Shown here: in pieces, positions 6,745 through 7,981 of the stretch
Position numbering within the stretch: position 1 is the first letter of the stretch
Layout: each line of letters opens with the position of its first letter
Source of the DNA: an uncultured Megasphaera sp.
GTDB lineage: Bacteria > Bacillota > Negativicutes > Veillonellales > Megasphaeraceae
DNA: 7,981 bases
Assembly (NCBI GenBank): GCA_902464195.1
Contig: CABQJB010000094.1
Span: 1-7,981, forward strand
Reading direction: 5' to 3'
Position numbers and translations under genes: made by a program
The notes under the pieces: generated by a model
What the model was told of the DNA's origin: nothing
Databases searched by the model: none
Seen by the model: only the letters and a program-made list of their open reading frames with translations

Positions 6745-6776
6745 GAGTTTTAAGTTTACAGTTTGTAGTGGATGGT
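6742..6776. repeat. Second degenerate heptamer block ending in GGATGGT
   Basis: On the plus strand the units TTTGAGT, TTTAAGT, TTACAGT and TTGTAGT (each starting 7 bp after the last, from 6742) are followed by GGATGGT at 6770. This mirrors the block at 6602-6636 unit for unit, including the terminal GGATGG, at an offset of 140 bp (20 times 7). It too begins inside the T-tail of a hairpin and leads into an AAATTT-centred near-palindrome. Confidence 0.55.
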
Positions 6777-6805
6777 TAAAAATTTAAAACCACATACTAA
6801 CAACT

Positions 6806-6840
6806 TTAAAGGGCTTGCCGCATAGCGACAAGCCCTTTTA
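6806..6840 (-). terminator. Probable rplM-rpsI operon terminator
   Basis: AAAGGGCTTG (6808-6817) pairs with CAAGCCCTTT (6829-6838), and the stem continues inward with CG/CG beyond one mismatch to a CATAG loop. It lies 36 nt after the rpsI stop codon, the expected place for the operon terminator. The T-tract on the minus strand is short (TTT followed by AAAGTT), so termination may be incomplete and backed up by the 6565-6597 hairpin. Confidence 0.6.
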
Positions 6841-6875
6841 ATGCATAGGTTTGACGAAAATATCTTGAAAAAATA

Positions 6876-7268
6876 TTAACGTTTCGAGAACTGGGAAGCC
6901 TTACGAGCTTTCTTGAGGCCGTATTTACGGCGTTCTTTTTCACGCGGGTCGCGTGTGAGGAAACCAGCTTTTTTGAGAGCCTGACGGAAATCGCCGTCGA
7001 CTTCCAAAAGGGCACGGCTGATGCCGTGACGGATTGCGCCGGCCTGGCCGGACGGGCCGCCACCCTTAACGTCAGCGATGACGTCGTACTGTTCAGTTAC
7101 GCCTGTGAGTACGAGCGGCTGTTTAATAACCAATTCCAGCGTTTTACGACCGAAATATTCGTTCAATTCTTTTTTGTTGACTGTGATTTTACCCTGACCC
7201 GGAACCAGACGAACTCTAGCAACGGATGTCTTTCTACGGCCAGTGCCGTAGTACTGTGCTACTGCCAT
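6876..7268 (-). CDS. rpsI: 30S ribosomal protein S9
   Basis: A complete 130-residue S9 (uS9). Seen: the family opening YYGTGRRKTSVARVRL (6-21), the central VKGGGPSGQAGAIRHGISRAL (68-88) and the conserved basic C-terminal tail RDPREKERRKYGLKKARKASQFSKR ending in lysine-arginine, which in ribosomes reaches the P-site tRNA. S9 is a small-subunit head protein. Length is standard. GGGAGG ends 8 nt upstream of the ATG, a strong ribosome binding site. It follows rplM after 22 bp, the conserved rplM-rpsI operon order, and is presumably transcribed from the promoter at 7827-7855. Base composition is less GC-rich than in the neighbouring metabolic genes, as is common for highly expressed genes. Confidence 0.99.
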   Translation of the reverse strand: MAVAQYYGTGRRKTSVARVRLVPGQGKITVNKKELNEYFGRKTLELVIKQPLVLTGVTEQYDVIADVKGGGPSGQAGAIRHGISRALLEVDGDFRQALKKAGFLTRDPREKERRKYGLKKARKASQFSKR

Positions 7269-7290
7269 GAAATCTTCCTCCCGGTATTAA

Positions 7291-7731
7291 TTAGCGAATG
7301 TTTAACTTCAAAACTTCAGGTTTCTGAGCCTGATGCGGATGTTCAGCACCTGCATAAACGTTCAGTTTACGATACATCTGTTCACCCAATTTATTTTTCG
7401 GGAGCATACCGCGAACTGCCATTTCAACAACGCGTTCCGGACGTGCTTCGAGCATGTGGCCGGCCTGAGTGAATTTAGCTCCACCGGGATAACCGGAATG
7501 ATGGAAATAGGTTTTCTGGATTAATTTTTTACCTGTTAATTTAACCTTTGCTGCGTTTACTACGATTACATAATCGCCTGTATCAACATGCGGGGTAAAA
7601 GTAGGTTTATGTTTTCCCCGAAGAACTTTAGCTACTTCGGCAGCAAGACGGCCTAATGTCTGGCCTTCAGCATCAACAACAAACCATTTGCGTTCGATGT
7701 TGCCTGCATTGGCCATAAATGTAGTTTTCAT
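7291..7731 (-). CDS. rplM: 50S ribosomal protein L13
   Basis: A complete 146-residue L13 (uL13), a large-subunit protein binding 23S rRNA early in assembly. Seen: the canonical start MKTTFMA, then IERKWFVVDAEGQTLGRLA (12-30), GKHKPTFTPHVDTGDYVIVVNA (39-60), the YPGGAKFTQAGHMLEARPERVV region (81-102), AVRGMLPKNKLGEQMYRKLNVYAGAEHPH (105-133) and a C-terminal LNIR. Length is standard for bacteria. GGGAGG at 7743-7748 lies 11 nt upstream of the ATG at 7731. The in-frame ATG at residue 6 is less likely because the MKTTFMA opening is conserved in the family. First gene of the rplM-rpsI operon, with a structured leader that may provide feedback control. Confidence 0.99.
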   Translation of the reverse strand: MKTTFMANAGNIERKWFVVDAEGQTLGRLAAEVAKVLRGKHKPTFTPHVDTGDYVIVVNAAKVKLTGKKLIQKTYFHHSGYPGGAKFTQAGHMLEARPERVVEMAVRGMLPKNKLGEQMYRKLNVYAGAEHPHQAQKPEVLKLNIR

Positions 7732-7820
7732 GCTGTGTGATTCCTCCCTGAATTTAACTAACTGACCAAGCTTTTGGTGCTCTTTCTCCGGGGCTAATGG
7801 AGTCCAAGTGAAAAGCTTAC
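7732..7820 (-). promoter_or_regulatory. Structured 5' leader of rplM-rpsI, candidate L13-type leader
   Basis: The transcript is predicted to begin near 7820, giving a leader of about 89 nt. Almost from its first base it can form a stem: AAGCTTTT (7818-7811) pairs perfectly with AAAAGCTT (7775-7768). Inside is an asymmetric internal loop and a CTCC/GGAG hairpin with a 9-nt loop. Ribosomal leaders upstream of rplM-rpsI are known in Bacillota (the L13 leader), where L13 is thought to bind its own mRNA. Position and architecture fit; I cannot verify a match to the family consensus by eye. Confidence 0.5.
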
Positions 7821-7826
7821 CTATTT

Positions 7827-7855
7827 ATTTTACAGATTTAGACAGGCCTTGTCAA
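7827..7855 (-). promoter_or_regulatory. Strong sigma-70-type promoter of rplM-rpsI
   Basis: On the minus strand TTGACA (7855-7850, a perfect -35) is followed by exactly 17 nt and TAAAAT (7832-7827, one mismatch from TATAAT). A run of A residues lies just upstream of the -35, as an UP-element-like feature. Expected start is near 7820. This is the best promoter in the window and suits a highly expressed ribosomal operon. Confidence 0.85.
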
Positions 7856-7870
7856 GCTTTTTTTCTTCTA

Positions 7871-7919
7871 ATTCATCGAATGGGGGCCGTTTGTCGTAGG
7901 GCATCCATCGAATTTAGGG
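7871..7919. repeat. Imperfect direct repeats upstream of the rplM promoter
   Basis: CATCGAAT occurs at 7874-7881 and again at 7906-7913, 32 bp apart (about three helical turns), within a longer similarity: AT, T or C, CATCGAAT, then a short G-rich stretch ending in GGGCC. The copies lie 16-64 bp upstream of the -35. The remainder of 7856-7981 has no open reading frame with a plausible start, and I see nothing else clear in it. Confidence 0.35.
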
Positions 7920-7981
7920 CCTGACAGCCCGGAAGTTTGACACTTGCTCCTTACTTCATTGAATAAGAAATCCTATAACCA

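Noticed and set aside
7868..7972. A 3' remnant of a minus-strand gene upstream of rplM, such as truA
   Set aside because: The open stretch is only about 35 codons, is bounded by a stop near the window edge, has no start codon and resembles no protein I know.
7937..7981. A divergent plus-strand promoter starting with TTGACA at 7937
   Set aside because: The -35 hexamer is perfect but no acceptable -10 lies 16-18 nt downstream; the nearest good match, TATAAC, is about 31 nt away.
1..7981. Mobile element, CRISPR array, tRNA, toxin-antitoxin or phage-defence system
   Set aside because: No transposase, integrase, regularly spaced direct repeats, tRNA cloverleaf or small toxin-like gene pair could be found; all six genes are household or metabolic types.

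Overview
The window looks like ordinary chromosomal core sequence from a Bacillota (Firmicutes) bacterium. It has a full-length MutS2, a long two-domain U32 protein with a middle insert, an rplM-rpsI ribosomal operon with a classic promoter and GGAGG-type ribosome binding sites, and an iron-type alcohol dehydrogenase. The GC-rich coding sequence combined with these protein types suggests an anaerobic Negativicutes lineage, possibly Megasphaera-like. That placement is an impression from protein style, not a demonstrated assignment.

Layout, left to right. A hairpin at 1-43 sits at the window edge. A plus-strand gene (137-715) encodes a small flavodoxin-fold, iron-sulfur-flavoprotein-like oxidoreductase with its own likely promoter. 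Everything else is on the minus strand, so reading is from high to low coordinates. rplM (L13) and rpsI (S9) form an operon at 7731-6876, with a TTGACA/TAAAAT promoter and a structured leader of about 90 nt. A 400-bp non-coding gap (6477-6875) follows, filled with hairpins and 7-bp-period repeats. Next come the iron-containing alcohol dehydrogenase (6476-5385), a 100-bp GC-rich hairpin spacer, the U32 protein (5282-3090) and mutS2 (3069-706). The last two are 20 bp apart and almost certainly co-transcribed. mutS2 and the flavoprotein gene converge and overlap by 10 bp at their stop codons.

Functionally, four of the six genes concern the ribosome or RNA. L13 and S9 are ribosomal proteins. MutS2 is known in Bacillus subtilis to act on collided ribosomes. 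U32 proteins include RNA-hydroxylating enzymes. The other two genes are redox enzymes of an anaerobic metabolism: a flavoprotein and a fermentative-type alcohol dehydrogenase.

I see no mobile element, CRISPR array, tRNA, toxin-antitoxin pair or defence system, and no convincing undescribed multi-gene system. The most unusual material is intergenic: a repeated module made of a terminator-like hairpin, a run of degenerate heptamers, GGATGG and an A/T palindrome (two copies between rpsI and the dehydrogenase gene), and a GC-rich array whose T-tract faces the strand opposite to all flanking genes.
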